This document shows, piece after piece, positions 16,747 to 24,209 of a stretch of 46,872 bases of DNA. This DNA is from Desulfobacterales bacterium (GTDB lineage: Bacteria; Desulfobacterota; Desulfobacteria; Desulfobacterales; SpSt-501), in the NCBI GenBank assembly GCA_030834695.1, contig JAUQXK010000082.1:1-46872 (forward strand), written 5' to 3'. A model generated the notes under the pieces. That model was not told the DNA's origin and did no database searches. It saw only the letters and a list, made by a program, of their open reading frames with translations. The first letter of the stretch is position 1, and each line of letters opens with the position of its first letter. Both the position numbers and the translations under genes were made by a program.

Positions 16747-17658
16747 ATGAAATCCGAAAACCTTCTCGCAGGAGCTTACGACCTGCACATTCACGCCCAG
16801 CCGGACGTCGTTCGGCGGTCACAGGATCTTCCTTCCCTCGCTCAGGCGGCCGCCCAGGCCGGAATGGCGGGGCTGCTGATCAAGGACCACACGACTTCCA
16901 CCGTCGGCCGATGCTACACCATGAACAAGGTTCGCGAAAAGGGTCCGCGTTTTTTCAGCGGGCTGGCGCTGAACCCTCCGGTCGGGGGCCTCAACCCCTG
17001 CGCCGCCGAATCAGCCTTGCGGGCGGGAGCGGATGTCATTTTTTTCCCCACGTACGGAGCCGCCCATCATATCTCGCGCTGGGGGGCCGGATTGCCACCG
17101 ACCGCCTTTCCTCTGCCGGACCGGGCTTATGCCGGTATTTCGATCCTTGACGAGAATTCCCGTATCCGAGGCGAGTGCGAGAGCATTCTGGGCATGATTG
17201 CGGCACACGATGCCGTGCTGGGGACCGGCCATCTGTCCGTTCCGGAAATCCTGTCGCTCTTGCGATTGGGAAATGCGTGCGGTGTCAAACGAATGCTTGT
17301 GAACCATGTCTCGGAATCGGTGATTGCGATGGATCTCGAGGCACAGAGCGAAGCGGCGCGCCTGGGCGCCTTCATCGAGCACAGCTTCTTTGCCCTGACT
17401 CCCAGTTGTCCGCAAAGCGTTTCTTTGGAGGTGATGTGCGACCATATCCGGCAGTTGGGGGTTGATCACGTAATTTTGACTTCGGATTTCGGCCAGGTAG
17501 GCAACCCGCCGCCGGTCGAAGGCTTTGCCTTTTACCTCGATAAGATGCGGGCGCAGGGCTTTTCGACCGAGGACCTGCGCATCATGGTCCGCGACAACCC
17601 GGAAAAGCTTATTAATCGTCTCGAAATAGTACCGTCATGCCGGACCCCGGATCAATGA
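16747..17658 (+). CDS. DUF6282-like amidohydrolase-fold protein
   Basis: 303 residues from ATG 16747; the frame is open further upstream but overlaps dctM. It shows metal ligands expected for an amidohydrolase TIM barrel: DLHIHAQPD (His-x-His), KDHTTS (Lys), GTGHLS (His), VNHVSE (His) and LTSDFGQ (Asp). I associate this pattern with the DUF6282 group, which often accompanies transporters and catabolic genes; I know of no established reaction. The last dozen residues (after about LINRLEI) and the stop codon come from a dispersed repeat inserted at 17611, so the native C-terminus may be altered. Co-operonic with the TRAP transporter, it may hydrolyse an imported amide or lactone. Confidence 0.75.
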   Translation: MKSENLLAGAYDLHIHAQPDVVRRSQDLPSLAQAAAQAGMAGLLIKDHTTSTVGRCYTMNKVREKGPRFFSGLALNPPVGGLNPCAAESALRAGADVIFFPTYGAAHHISRWGAGLPPTAFPLPDRAYAGISILDENSRIRGECESILGMIAAHDAVLGTGHLSVPEILSLLRLGNACGVKRMLVNHVSESVIAMDLEAQSEAARLGAFIEHSFFALTPSCPQSVSLEVMCDHIRQLGVDHVILTSDFGQVGNPPPVEGFAFYLDKMRAQGFSTEDLRIMVRDNPEKLINRLEIVPSCRTPDQ

Positions 17659-17788
17659 TCTCCGGGGCAGGCTTGATAAGCCTGCCCCGTACCACGATAC
17701 GGGGGCATCCAGAACAGGTTGAATTCGCTGGATTCCGGCTAACAGCATGCCGGAATGACGACGTAAAGACAATTATGAGACCCATAAT
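17611..17788. repeat. Miniature inverted-repeat element, copy 1
   Basis: A 178-base element with terminal inverted repeats of the form ATTAAnnGTCTCnnAAT at the left and its degenerate complement at the right (AATTATGAGACCCATAAT). Subterminal GTCATGCCGG/CCGGAATGAC arms follow. A second copy in the same orientation lies at 45393-45570. Inner parts contain further GC-rich hairpins. It enters the 3' end of the upstream gene and provides its stop codon. Confidence 0.8.
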
Positions 17789-17836
17789 ATATGCGGCCGT
17801 GTCGCCGCCAGCCCAGTTAAATATTGGCATTGATGT

Positions 17837-18601
17837 ATGATGGCCATACCGTGCAAAATAAATGAAAATAAGTGCAAGATGAGTATTGCGTCGCCGGAAG
17901 TATCACTGCGGTCGTCTCCCCGGCTACCGGACCAGATCGCCTCCATTCTCTCGGAGCAGATCGGGGGGGGAGCCTATCCTCCGGGAGGCCGGCTTCCGCC
18001 CGAATCGCGCCTGGCGGTGATGTTCGGCGTCAGCCGGTCCGTGGTGCGGGAAGCGCTTTCGCAGCTCAAGTACGAGGGTTTGCTGGAATCGCGCCAAGGC
18101 AAAGGGGCTATCGTGGTCGGGCCATCCGGCCGCAGATCCTTCCGGCTGGAAGCGGCAGGGGTGCTCAACCGCGAGGACCTGGCGCAGTTCTATGAAATGC
18201 GGGCGATCATAGAGGCAGAGGCCGCCGCGTTGGCTGCACGCCGTCGAAGCATCCGGCACATTCAGCATCTCCGGAATTGCCTGGAGCGAATGGCCCAGGC
18301 CGTGGAGCGGCGTACCGACGGAACGGAGCCGGACCTGACGTTTCACCGCATCATCGCCGAGATGAGCGGAAACAAATATTTAAAGGACCTCATGGACTAT
18401 TTGAACGGGAAGGCCGGCATGGTGATCCGCACCGCCCGCGACCACTCCAGCCGGGATGCGAAGCTTCCTGCGGCCGTCCAGCAGGAGCACGAGGAGATTT
18501 TCCAGGCACTGGAGGCCGGCGATGAGGCCCGGGCCCGGGCCGGCACCCTGCGGCACTTGAAAAACGCCGCCCGGCGCCTCGGCATCAAGCAGTTGGGTTA
18601 A
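17837..18601 (+). CDS. GntR-family transcriptional regulator, FadR subfamily
   Basis: 254 residues (ATG 17837; an internal ATG at 17879 is a plausible alternative start because the first 14 residues are not conserved-looking). The N-terminal winged helix-turn-helix has the GntR signature (GGRLPPESRLAVMFGVSRSVVREALSQL is typical; the core is LAVMFGVSRSVVREAL). The C-terminal FCD domain is all-helical with likely metal-binding residues (EMRAIIE, DLTFHRIIAE, EHEEIFQALE). FCD regulators sense small organic acids and usually repress nearby catabolic operons. A matching operator-like palindrome lies upstream of dctP. The downstream dehydrogenase and Etf genes complete the presumed regulon. Confidence 0.93.
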   Translation: MMAIPCKINENKCKMSIASPEVSLRSSPRLPDQIASILSEQIGGGAYPPGGRLPPESRLAVMFGVSRSVVREALSQLKYEGLLESRQGKGAIVVGPSGRRSFRLEAAGVLNREDLAQFYEMRAIIEAEAAALAARRRSIRHIQHLRNCLERMAQAVERRTDGTEPDLTFHRIIAEMSGNKYLKDLMDYLNGKAGMVIRTARDHSSRDAKLPAAVQQEHEEIFQALEAGDEARARAGTLRHLKNAARRLGIKQLG

Positions 18602-18636
18602 CAGACGCTTTCAGCATCCGAGAAGAGTGAATCGCC

Positions 18637-20271
18637 ATGTATGAGATCAAGAGCCAGATCACAGAAACCGCCGAATTTGAAAAGATCCGCCGGGTGGACG
18701 GCTTCCGGAACATCACGGCCGAATTTCCGGCTTACCTCACCGATGAGTCCAAGTTTTCCTGCCAGCCGTTTGACTTCCTCTTTTTCCCGAAAAGCGAGGC
18801 CGAGCTGTCCGCGGTGATGAGCGAGATGGCCCGCCGCGGCGTCAAGGCCACCATCGCCGGCGCGCGGACCGGGCTGGTGGGCGGGTGTGTGCCGAACCAG
18901 GGGGCGCTGGTTTCCCTGGAAAATCTCGACCGGGTTCTGGCCCTTTACTATGACGGCCCGTCGGCCGAGTGGCGGCTCAAGGCCCAGTGCGCCGTGAGCT
19001 TGAGGGCCATTGCGGCCCAGCTTGCCGCGAAAAGCATCCCGGACATCGAGCGCTGCGCCGACGGCCTGACGCTGCTCGAAATGGACCGCTTCCGGCAGGA
19101 CCCCGATTCTTATTTCTACCCGCCCGACCCGACCGAGATGAGCGCCTCACTCGGCGGTACGGTGGCCACCAACGCCTCGGGCGCGCGCACCTTCCGCTAC
19201 GGACCGACCCGCGACTGGGTGCGCGGTATCCGCGTCATGCTGGCCAACGGCGAATTACTGGACCTGCCCCGGGGCAAATACTTCGCCTCGCCGAGCGGGG
19301 AATTCACCGTCACCGACAGCGCCGGCAGGGATTACAAGGTGAAAATTCCCACCTACCGGTCTCCGCGCACCAAGAACACCGCCGGCTTCTTCGCCGCTGC
19401 GCACATGGACCTCGTGGATCTCTTCATCGGATCCGAGGGCGCGTTCGGCGTCATCACCGAGATTACGGTCGGCCTTCTGAAACGCACGCCGAAAATCTCC
19501 GTGGTTCAGTTCCTGGCTTCCGACGATCAGGCCATTGACCTTGTCCGGGCCCTGCGCACGGATTCCCGCATCCGGCTCGACTTCCTGGAGATGTACTCGG
19601 GCACCGCCATCGACCTTCTGCGTGAACGGCAGCGCCGGGACGCCAAATCGGTCGGCACTCCGACGATCCCCGAGACGGCGCGCTCGGCGCTCTTTTTCGA
19701 ACTGGATTTCGATCCGGCCGCCAAGGAGGTCGCGATGGAGGCCTTGGATGCCGCCGTCCGCGCCGGCGGGGCATCTTTGGCCGAGTCCTGGGCTGCTTAC
19801 GAAAACCGGGAACTGGACCGTTTGAAGAATTTCCGCCACATCCTGCCGGAAACCATCAACGCCATCATCGCCGAGCGCAAGAAGCGGCATCCCGGGCTGC
19901 ACAAGCTGGGGACGGACTTGGCGGTGCCGAACGAGCGCCTGGCCGACATGTGGGCGGTTTACCGGGACGCGTTGGCGGGAGCCGGGCTGGAGTGGGCGGC
20001 TTTCGGGCACATCGGCAACAACCACGTGCACATCAACATCATGCCGCGCGACATGGCCGATCTGCAGAAGGCGCTGGGGCTTTACCAGATGTTTGCGGAG
20101 AAGGCGGTCGCCTTCGGCGGGTCGGTCTCGGCCGAGCACGGCGTCGGCAAGCTGAAGGCCAAGTTTCTCAAGACCATGTTCAGCCCGGCGGAGATCGAGG
20201 AGATGCGCGCGGTGAAGCGTGCGCTGGATCCAGCAATGCTGCTGAATCCGGGGAATATCTTCGAAGAATAG
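18637..20271 (+). CDS. FAD-linked oxidase, GlcD/D-lactate dehydrogenase-like
   Basis: 544 residues of the vanillyl-alcohol-oxidase/PCMH flavoprotein fold. The N-terminal FAD domain has GARTGLVGGCVPNQGALVSLE (substrate/FAD loop), PPDPTEMSASLGGTVATNASG and GSEGAFGVITEITVGL. The C-terminal half includes FGHIGNNHVHINIMPRD and SAEHGVGKLKAKF, which match the D-lactate/glycolate dehydrogenase metal and active-site region. It oxidises a 2-hydroxyacid to a 2-oxoacid. Upstream are a TRAP importer and FadR-type regulator, and downstream are EtfB and ferredoxin-fused EtfA, an arrangement like the electron-confurcating lactate dehydrogenase LctBCD of Acetobacterium. Substrate identity is inferred, not shown. 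Confidence 0.88.
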   Translation: MYEIKSQITETAEFEKIRRVDGFRNITAEFPAYLTDESKFSCQPFDFLFFPKSEAELSAVMSEMARRGVKATIAGARTGLVGGCVPNQGALVSLENLDRVLALYYDGPSAEWRLKAQCAVSLRAIAAQLAAKSIPDIERCADGLTLLEMDRFRQDPDSYFYPPDPTEMSASLGGTVATNASGARTFRYGPTRDWVRGIRVMLANGELLDLPRGKYFASPSGEFTVTDSAGRDYKVKIPTYRSPRTKNTAGFFAAAHMDLVDLFIGSEGAFGVITEITVGLLKRTPKISVVQFLASDDQAIDLVRALRTDSRIRLDFLEMYSGTAIDLLRERQRRDAKSVGTPTIPETARSALFFELDFDPAAKEVAMEALDAAVRAGGASLAESWAAYENRELDRLKNFRHILPETINAIIAERKKRHPGLHKLGTDLAVPNERLADMWAVYRDALAGAGLEWAAFGHIGNNHVHINIMPRDMADLQKALGLYQMFAEKAVAFGGSVSAEHGVGKLKAKFLKTMFSPAEIEEMRAVKRALDPAMLLNPGNIFEE

Positions 20272-20295
20272 GGTTCAAGGGGTCGAGGGTTCAAG
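20271..20295. repeat. Left inverted repeat of the four-helix-bundle cassette
   Basis: GGGTTCAAGG-GGTCGA-GGGTTCAAG immediately follows (shares one base with) the stop codon of the dehydrogenase gene. Its inverted copy lies at 20657-20690, just before etfB. Confidence 0.7.
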
Positions 20296-20299
20296 CGAA

Positions 20300-20670
20300 A
20301 TGCTTACGAACTACAACGAGTTGAAAGGATGGCAAAGAGCCTACCGCCTTTGTCTGGGAATTTACAAGCTTACGAAGCCCTTTCCCAAGGATGAACAATA
20401 CAACCTCACATCGCAAATACGAAGGGCGGCTGTATCCATACCTTCAATATCGCAGAGGGGTATGGCCGGGGAACCAAGCCAGACTATATCCGGTCCCTGT
20501 ATATCTCCTATGGTTCAACCTGCGAATTGGAAACACAGATAATGATATCCGGAGACTTTGGAAATATCAGTGAGGAGAGCATTACAAAGCTCCAGGAGGA
20601 TCTTCGCGAGGTCGAAAGAATGCTCAAAGCACTTATCACGTCTTTGGAAAATAAACCCTTGAACCCTTGA
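20300..20670 (+). pseudogene. Four-helix-bundle protein (23S rRNA intervening-sequence type), frameshifted
   Basis: The frame from ATG 20300 encodes NELKGWQRAYRLCLGIYKLT and then SQIRRAAVSIPS, the standard start of the four-helix-bundle (TIGR02436-type) family. At about 20446 the frame breaks: one base appears missing, because the next frame continues exactly as expected with NIAEGYGRGTKPDYIRSLYI, then a Glu-rich helix, to a stop at 20668-20670. Restored, the protein would be about 123 residues, the normal family length. Family members are encoded in rRNA intervening sequences and in small scattered cassettes; their function is unclear. Here it is bounded by inverted GGGTTCAAG repeats and inserted between the dehydrogenase and etfB. 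It is either a true pseudogene or a sequencing error. Confidence 0.85.
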
Positions 20671-20690
20671 ACCCTGGACTCCTCGAACCC
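20657..20690. repeat. Right inverted repeat of the four-helix-bundle cassette
   Basis: CTTGAACCCTTGAACCCTGG followed by ACTCCTCGAACCC is the near-complement of the left repeat. It overlaps the end of the frameshifted gene and ends four bases before the etfB start, so it forms the etfB leader. Confidence 0.7.
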
Positions 20691-20693
20691 ATT

Positions 20694-21500
20694 ATGCCCA
20701 TGAAACTCGTCGTCTGTGTCAAACAGGTCCCTGAAATCACCAACGTGCGGGTCAACCCCGATACCGGGACATTGATCCGCGAGGGCGTCGCCTCGATTCT
20801 AAACCCCTTCTGCGAGTATGCTCTGGACCATGCCGTGAAGCTCAAAGCGGCCGACCCGGAGATCGAGATCATCGCCGTCAGCATGGGACCGCCTCAAGCT
20901 GTATCGGCGCTGCTGCGCTGCCTGGAGCTTGGCGCCGACCGGGCGGTCCTGGTCAGCGACCGCAAGTTCGCCGGCGCCGACACGTGGGCAACGGCGCTGA
21001 CCCTGGCGGCCGTCATCCGCAGGGCGGTGCCGGATGCCGACCTGATCCTGGTCGGCAAGCAGGCCATCGACGGCGACACCGCCCAGGTGGGTCCGGAAAT
21101 CGCCGAAATTCTGGGAATGGCCCAGATCATGTACGGGGTCGAGATGTCGCTCACTTCGAGCCGTAAGCGCATCCGCGTGAAGCGCGAGGTCGAGTTCGGC
21201 TACGAAGTTCTGGAAGCGCGCCTGCCGGCCCTCGTTTCGGCCAGCAAAGGCGAGACCCTGCGGCGGATGCCGTCGCTGGCGGACGTGCTGTCGGCGCGGC
21301 GCAAGGAGCTGCGGGCCGTCACGGCGGCAGACCTCGATCTCTCCGAAAGCGAGCTCGGGCTGGCCGGCTCCTACACCCAGGTGGTCAAGGTGTTTCCGCC
21401 TTCTCCGAAGGAAGGCGGGCGCAAGATCGAGGGTCTCGAACCGGCCGCGGCCGCGAACGAAATCGCGGCGTTCCTGAAATCGGAAGGGTATGTGGGTTGA
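20694..21500 (+). CDS. etfB: Electron transfer flavoprotein beta subunit, bifurcating type
   Basis: 268 residues from ATG 20694 (a second ATG at 20700 gives the more usual MKLVVCVKQV start). It binds FAD/AMP with EtfA. The motif GKQAIDGDTAQVGPEIAE is the form I associate with bifurcating EtfBs that bind a second FAD, rather than the AMP-binding DDDCNQTG form of respiratory ETF. It is followed after 3 bases by etfA. With the upstream FAD-linked oxidase it probably forms a complex that couples 2-hydroxyacid oxidation to NAD reduction using reduced ferredoxin. No ribosome site is evident, since an inverted repeat occupies the leader. Confidence 0.92.
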   Translation: MPMKLVVCVKQVPEITNVRVNPDTGTLIREGVASILNPFCEYALDHAVKLKAADPEIEIIAVSMGPPQAVSALLRCLELGADRAVLVSDRKFAGADTWATALTLAAVIRRAVPDADLILVGKQAIDGDTAQVGPEIAEILGMAQIMYGVEMSLTSSRKRIRVKREVEFGYEVLEARLPALVSASKGETLRRMPSLADVLSARRKELRAVTAADLDLSESELGLAGSYTQVVKVFPPSPKEGGRKIEGLEPAAAANEIAAFLKSEGYVG

Positions 21501-21503
21501 AAT

Positions 21504-22691
21504 ATGCTAAAGATAGACCATCACGTCTGCAACCTCTGCGGCCTGTGCCAGAAATCGTGCCCTTTCGGCGCGATTTCCGCCGGCGAGGAAAAAGTCACGG
21601 TGGACGAGCGCTGCACGCTCTGCGGCGCCTGCGTCAATGTCTGTCCGCAATCGGCCTTGTCCATCGAGCGCCGGCAGGCCTCGCCCGAGGAGCTGGCTCA
21701 GTACCGCGGGGTCTTTGTCTGGACCGAATGCGAGGAACGCGGGAAAAAACAGGTCCCGCGCAAGGTCGTCTACGAGCTGTTGACCCACGGCCGCCGCCTG
21801 GCGGACCGCCTGGGGCAGCCCCTGGCCGCCATCGCCCTGGGAGATTCCCGGATGGAGGACCTCGATCGATTGTGCCACCAGGGTGCGGACCGCGTCATCT
21901 GCTGCCGCCACGATCTGCTCGGAAGCTACTCCACGGACGGGTTCACCACGGCTCTGGCGGCGGTGGTGGCCAAAGAGAAGCCCTCCGTTCTGCTGTTCGG
22001 GGCCACCCCCAACGGACGCGACCTAGCCCCGCGAGTGGCGGCGCGCCTACGGTTCGGCCTGACCGCGGACTGCACCGGCCTTGACATCGACGACCAGAAC
22101 CAGCTCGTGCAGACGCGGCCGGCGTTCGGCGGCAACATCATGGCGAGCATCATCTCGCCTTACACCCGGCCGCAGGCCGCCACGGTGCGGCCGAATGTTT
22201 TCGTCGCTTCGGCACCCGACCCGTCCCGGCCGGCTGTGATCGAGGAGTTTCCCGTAACGCTGTCGAAGGCTTCCATCCGTACCAAGGTGGTCGAGACGAT
22301 TGCGACGGGGGGGGAAGCAGAAAAAATAGAGGAGGCCCGCGTCATCGTATCCGCCGGCCGGGGATGCGGGGAGCCTTCCCACCTGGAATTGGTGCGCAGC
22401 CTGGCGCACCGGCTCGGAGGCGCCATGGCGGGCTCGCGGGCCATCGTCGAGCTCGGCTGGATTCCGCACACCATCCAAGTCGGCCAGTCCGGCACGACCG
22501 TGGGTCCCGACCTCTACATCGCCGTCGGCATCAGCGGCGCCGTACAGCACATCGTGGGCATGAGTTCATCGAAAAAAATCATCGCCATCAACAAGGACCC
22601 CGACGCGCCCATTTTCAAGATCGCCGACCTCGGAGTGGTCGGCGATGCCCTGCACATTCTGCCGAAGCTGCTTGACGCCCTCAAAGCGTGA
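21504..22691 (+). CDS. etfA: Electron transfer flavoprotein alpha subunit fused to a 2[4Fe-4S] ferredoxin domain
   Basis: 395 residues. Residues 1-55 form a two-cluster ferredoxin domain (CNLCGLCQKSCP and CTLCGACVNVCP). After a linker comes a full EtfA with the C-terminal FAD-binding motif SGAVQHIVGMSSSKKIIAINKD and HTIQVGQSGTTVGPDLY. Such fusions occur in the caffeyl-CoA reductase EtfA (CarE) and in related bifurcating systems; the extra clusters pass electrons from ferredoxin. It starts 3 bases after etfB. This supports a soluble cytoplasmic electron-confurcating complex. Confidence 0.95.
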   Translation: MLKIDHHVCNLCGLCQKSCPFGAISAGEEKVTVDERCTLCGACVNVCPQSALSIERRQASPEELAQYRGVFVWTECEERGKKQVPRKVVYELLTHGRRLADRLGQPLAAIALGDSRMEDLDRLCHQGADRVICCRHDLLGSYSTDGFTTALAAVVAKEKPSVLLFGATPNGRDLAPRVAARLRFGLTADCTGLDIDDQNQLVQTRPAFGGNIMASIISPYTRPQAATVRPNVFVASAPDPSRPAVIEEFPVTLSKASIRTKVVETIATGGEAEKIEEARVIVSAGRGCGEPSHLELVRSLAHRLGGAMAGSRAIVELGWIPHTIQVGQSGTTVGPDLYIAVGISGAVQHIVGMSSSKKIIAINKDPDAPIFKIADLGVVGDALHILPKLLDALKA

Positions 22692-22816
22692 TGCCGCTGT
22701 TGATTGGCACTCAAAAAATAATGGAGTAGGTTCCATTAAATGCTTTGGAACGACGCCGTAATTCTTGAAGAAATAGCCCTCATCGCCGGCGATCCCGCCA
22801 TCAAAACCTAAAGCCG

Positions 22817-22844
22817 TGTAACTTTTCCCGCGTTTATGCGTTAA
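22817..22844 (+). promoter_or_regulatory. Putative ECF-sigma promoter of the sigma operon
   Basis: TGTAAC, a 16-base spacer, then CGTTAA. The identical pattern and spacing occur at 25518-25545. The expected transcription start is within a few bases of the GTG start codon at 22854, so the message would be leaderless or nearly so. Suggests autoregulation. Confidence 0.7.
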
Positions 22845-22853
22845 ACTGGGTGG

Positions 22854-23330
22854 GTGAACACGTTTAAGGACTTCTATAACCGGCAGCGGCAGAAATTTTT
22901 TGCCTATCTCATCCGCCGTGCGGGAGACTATCATCTGGCTTGCGACATCATGCAGGAGAGCTTCACCCGTCTTTATGAGAAATACCCGGCGGAGCACTTC
23001 ACACCGCAGCTGTTGTACACGATCGGTAGGAACCTCGTTCTGGATGCGCTGCGCAAACGAAAATACAATCCGTCTGAGATTGAGGACGTCGAGCCGGCGG
23101 CCGACGGCCAGGAACACTATCTCATGGTGCGCGACGAGTACCGGCAGGTGCTCGCCGCCATGCGGCATCTGGAGGACGACGAAAGAGACCTGCTGTCGCT
23201 CGTTGTGAGCAGCGAGTTGTCGTACCGCGAACTTGCCGAAATAACGGGCCTCAGCGAAGCCAACGTCAAGGTGAAGATCCATCGCGCCCGCAAGAAGCTG
23301 CGAACCTACCTTGGAGCGGAAAGGCAATGA
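22854..23330 (+). CDS. ECF-family RNA polymerase sigma factor
   Basis: 158 residues from GTG 22854. Sigma region 2 spans about residues 4-45 (FKDFYNRQRQKFFAYLI, then HLACDIMQESFTRLYE), and region 4 spans about 100-153 (LSYRELAEITGLSEANVKVKIHRARKKLR), with the typical linker between. It would direct RNA polymerase to a small regulon. The stop overlaps the start of the next gene, a membrane protein with the position and layout of an anti-sigma factor. The repeated TGTAAC-N16-CGTTAA pattern upstream of this gene and of the glycine-rich gene at 25670 is the probable target. ECF subgroup is not assigned. Confidence 0.95.
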   Translation: MNTFKDFYNRQRQKFFAYLIRRAGDYHLACDIMQESFTRLYEKYPAEHFTPQLLYTIGRNLVLDALRKRKYNPSEIEDVEPAADGQEHYLMVRDEYRQVLAAMRHLEDDERDLLSLVVSSELSYRELAEITGLSEANVKVKIHRARKKLRTYLGAERQ

Positions 23331-23881
23331 ACGACCTGCTGATCAGCATGTACATCGACGATGAGCTTGACCTGGACGATAAAATCGTTTTCGTCGAGAC
23401 CGTGCATGAAGATAAGAATTTCAAAGACGACGCCGTAAACCTGCTCCGGCAGGAAAAACTCATCCGCACGGACGTCGTGGAGCGGCTGCCGGCGCTGAGC
23501 ATCAGGGAACGGAGCAGCCCCTGGCGGTTGAAGCTGTTCCGGCCGCTCGCTGCGGCCGCCGCCGGACTGGCGGCTGCCGCGATCGTCTGGTTGACCTTCT
23601 GGCCGTCACCGGAGCAGCCGCTGCGGCCCTGGCGGTTTGTGATCTATCAGCCGGACGCGCAGGGAGTCGAGCTGGCCGGGAGCTTCAGCAGCTGGAAGCG
23701 AATTCCGTTGAAGCATGCCGGAAACAGCGGCTACTGGGAGATCACCCTTGAGCTCCCCGAAGGCGACCATCGCTTCAGCTATATCATCGAAGGCAGCCGA
23801 CGCGTGGCCGATCCGACCATTGCGGTCCGCGAAGCCGACGACTTCGGCGGCGAGAATTCAATTTTAACGGTCAAACTTTAA
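23327..23881 (+). CDS. Anti-sigma-like membrane protein with C-terminal glycogen-binding-type domain
   Basis: 184 residues; the start overlaps the sigma stop (ATGA). Residues 1-65 are cytoplasmic, acidic and helical, with no zinc-finger cysteines. One membrane helix lies at about 72-92. Residues 103-182 form an E-set/AMPK-type glycogen-binding domain (CBM48-like): VELAGSFSSWKRIPL, YWEITLELPEGDHRFSYII and DPTIAVREADDFGGENSIL. Position and topology imply that it holds the sigma factor at the membrane and releases it on an extracytoplasmic cue sensed by the CBM-like domain, perhaps a glycan. Anti-sigma function is inferred from gene order; the domain call is from recognisable motifs. Confidence 0.8.
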   Translation: MNDLLISMYIDDELDLDDKIVFVETVHEDKNFKDDAVNLLRQEKLIRTDVVERLPALSIRERSSPWRLKLFRPLAAAAAGLAAAAIVWLTFWPSPEQPLRPWRFVIYQPDAQGVELAGSFSSWKRIPLKHAGNSGYWEITLELPEGDHRFSYIIEGSRRVADPTIAVREADDFGGENSILTVKL

Positions 23882-23884
23882 ACC

Positions 23885-24205
23885 GTGAAGCACCGAATGA
23901 TTCCAATTCTGGCGGCGGTTTTGGCAGCGGGAGGCTGCACCTTGCACTACCATGTCGTCAACAACGGTCAGGTTGAGATGTATCTGACGGCACCGCAGGC
24001 ACAGTCAGTGGTGCTGGTGGTCGCCGGCGATCCGTTCCAGAAGGTTCAGGCGCTACGGGACGCCTCCGGCACCTGGAAAGCAACACTGAACCAGCCGGGT
24101 GAATTCAAATATTTCTATATAATGGACAACCAGGCGTACCTGCCGGATTGCCGCCTGAAGGAACATGACGATTTCGGATCGGACAATTGTGTTTTTGCGC
24201 CGTGA
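23885..24205 (+). CDS. Small lipoprotein with an E-set/CBM48-like fold
   Basis: 106 residues from GTG 23885, 3 bases after the anti-sigma-like gene. The signal peptide ends in the lipobox AAGGC (lipidated Cys18). The mature part repeats features of the preceding protein's C-terminal domain: EMYLTAPQAQSVVLV, SGTWKATLNQPGEFKYFYI and HDDFGSDNCVF, the last paralleling DDFGGENSIL. Two cysteines (89, 102) could form a disulfide. It probably arose by duplication of the sensor domain and may be a periplasmic co-sensor or ligand carrier. No known family name can be given with certainty. Confidence 0.75.
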   Translation: MKHRMIPILAAVLAAGGCTLHYHVVNNGQVEMYLTAPQAQSVVLVVAGDPFQKVQALRDASGTWKATLNQPGEFKYFYIMDNQAYLPDCRLKEHDDFGSDNCVFAP

Positions 24206-24209
24206 GCAT

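Noticed and set aside
17612-17830. Minus-strand frames containing SGCPRIVVR in both miniature elements (also 45394-45591)
   Set aside because: Similar because the DNA repeat is similar; no start signals, and the palindromic arms explain the coding-like pattern.
17835-17849. Palindrome GTATGATGGCCATAC at the FadR-type regulator start as an autoregulatory operator
   Set aside because: It does not fit TNGTNNNACNA and overlaps the start codon; it could be chance.
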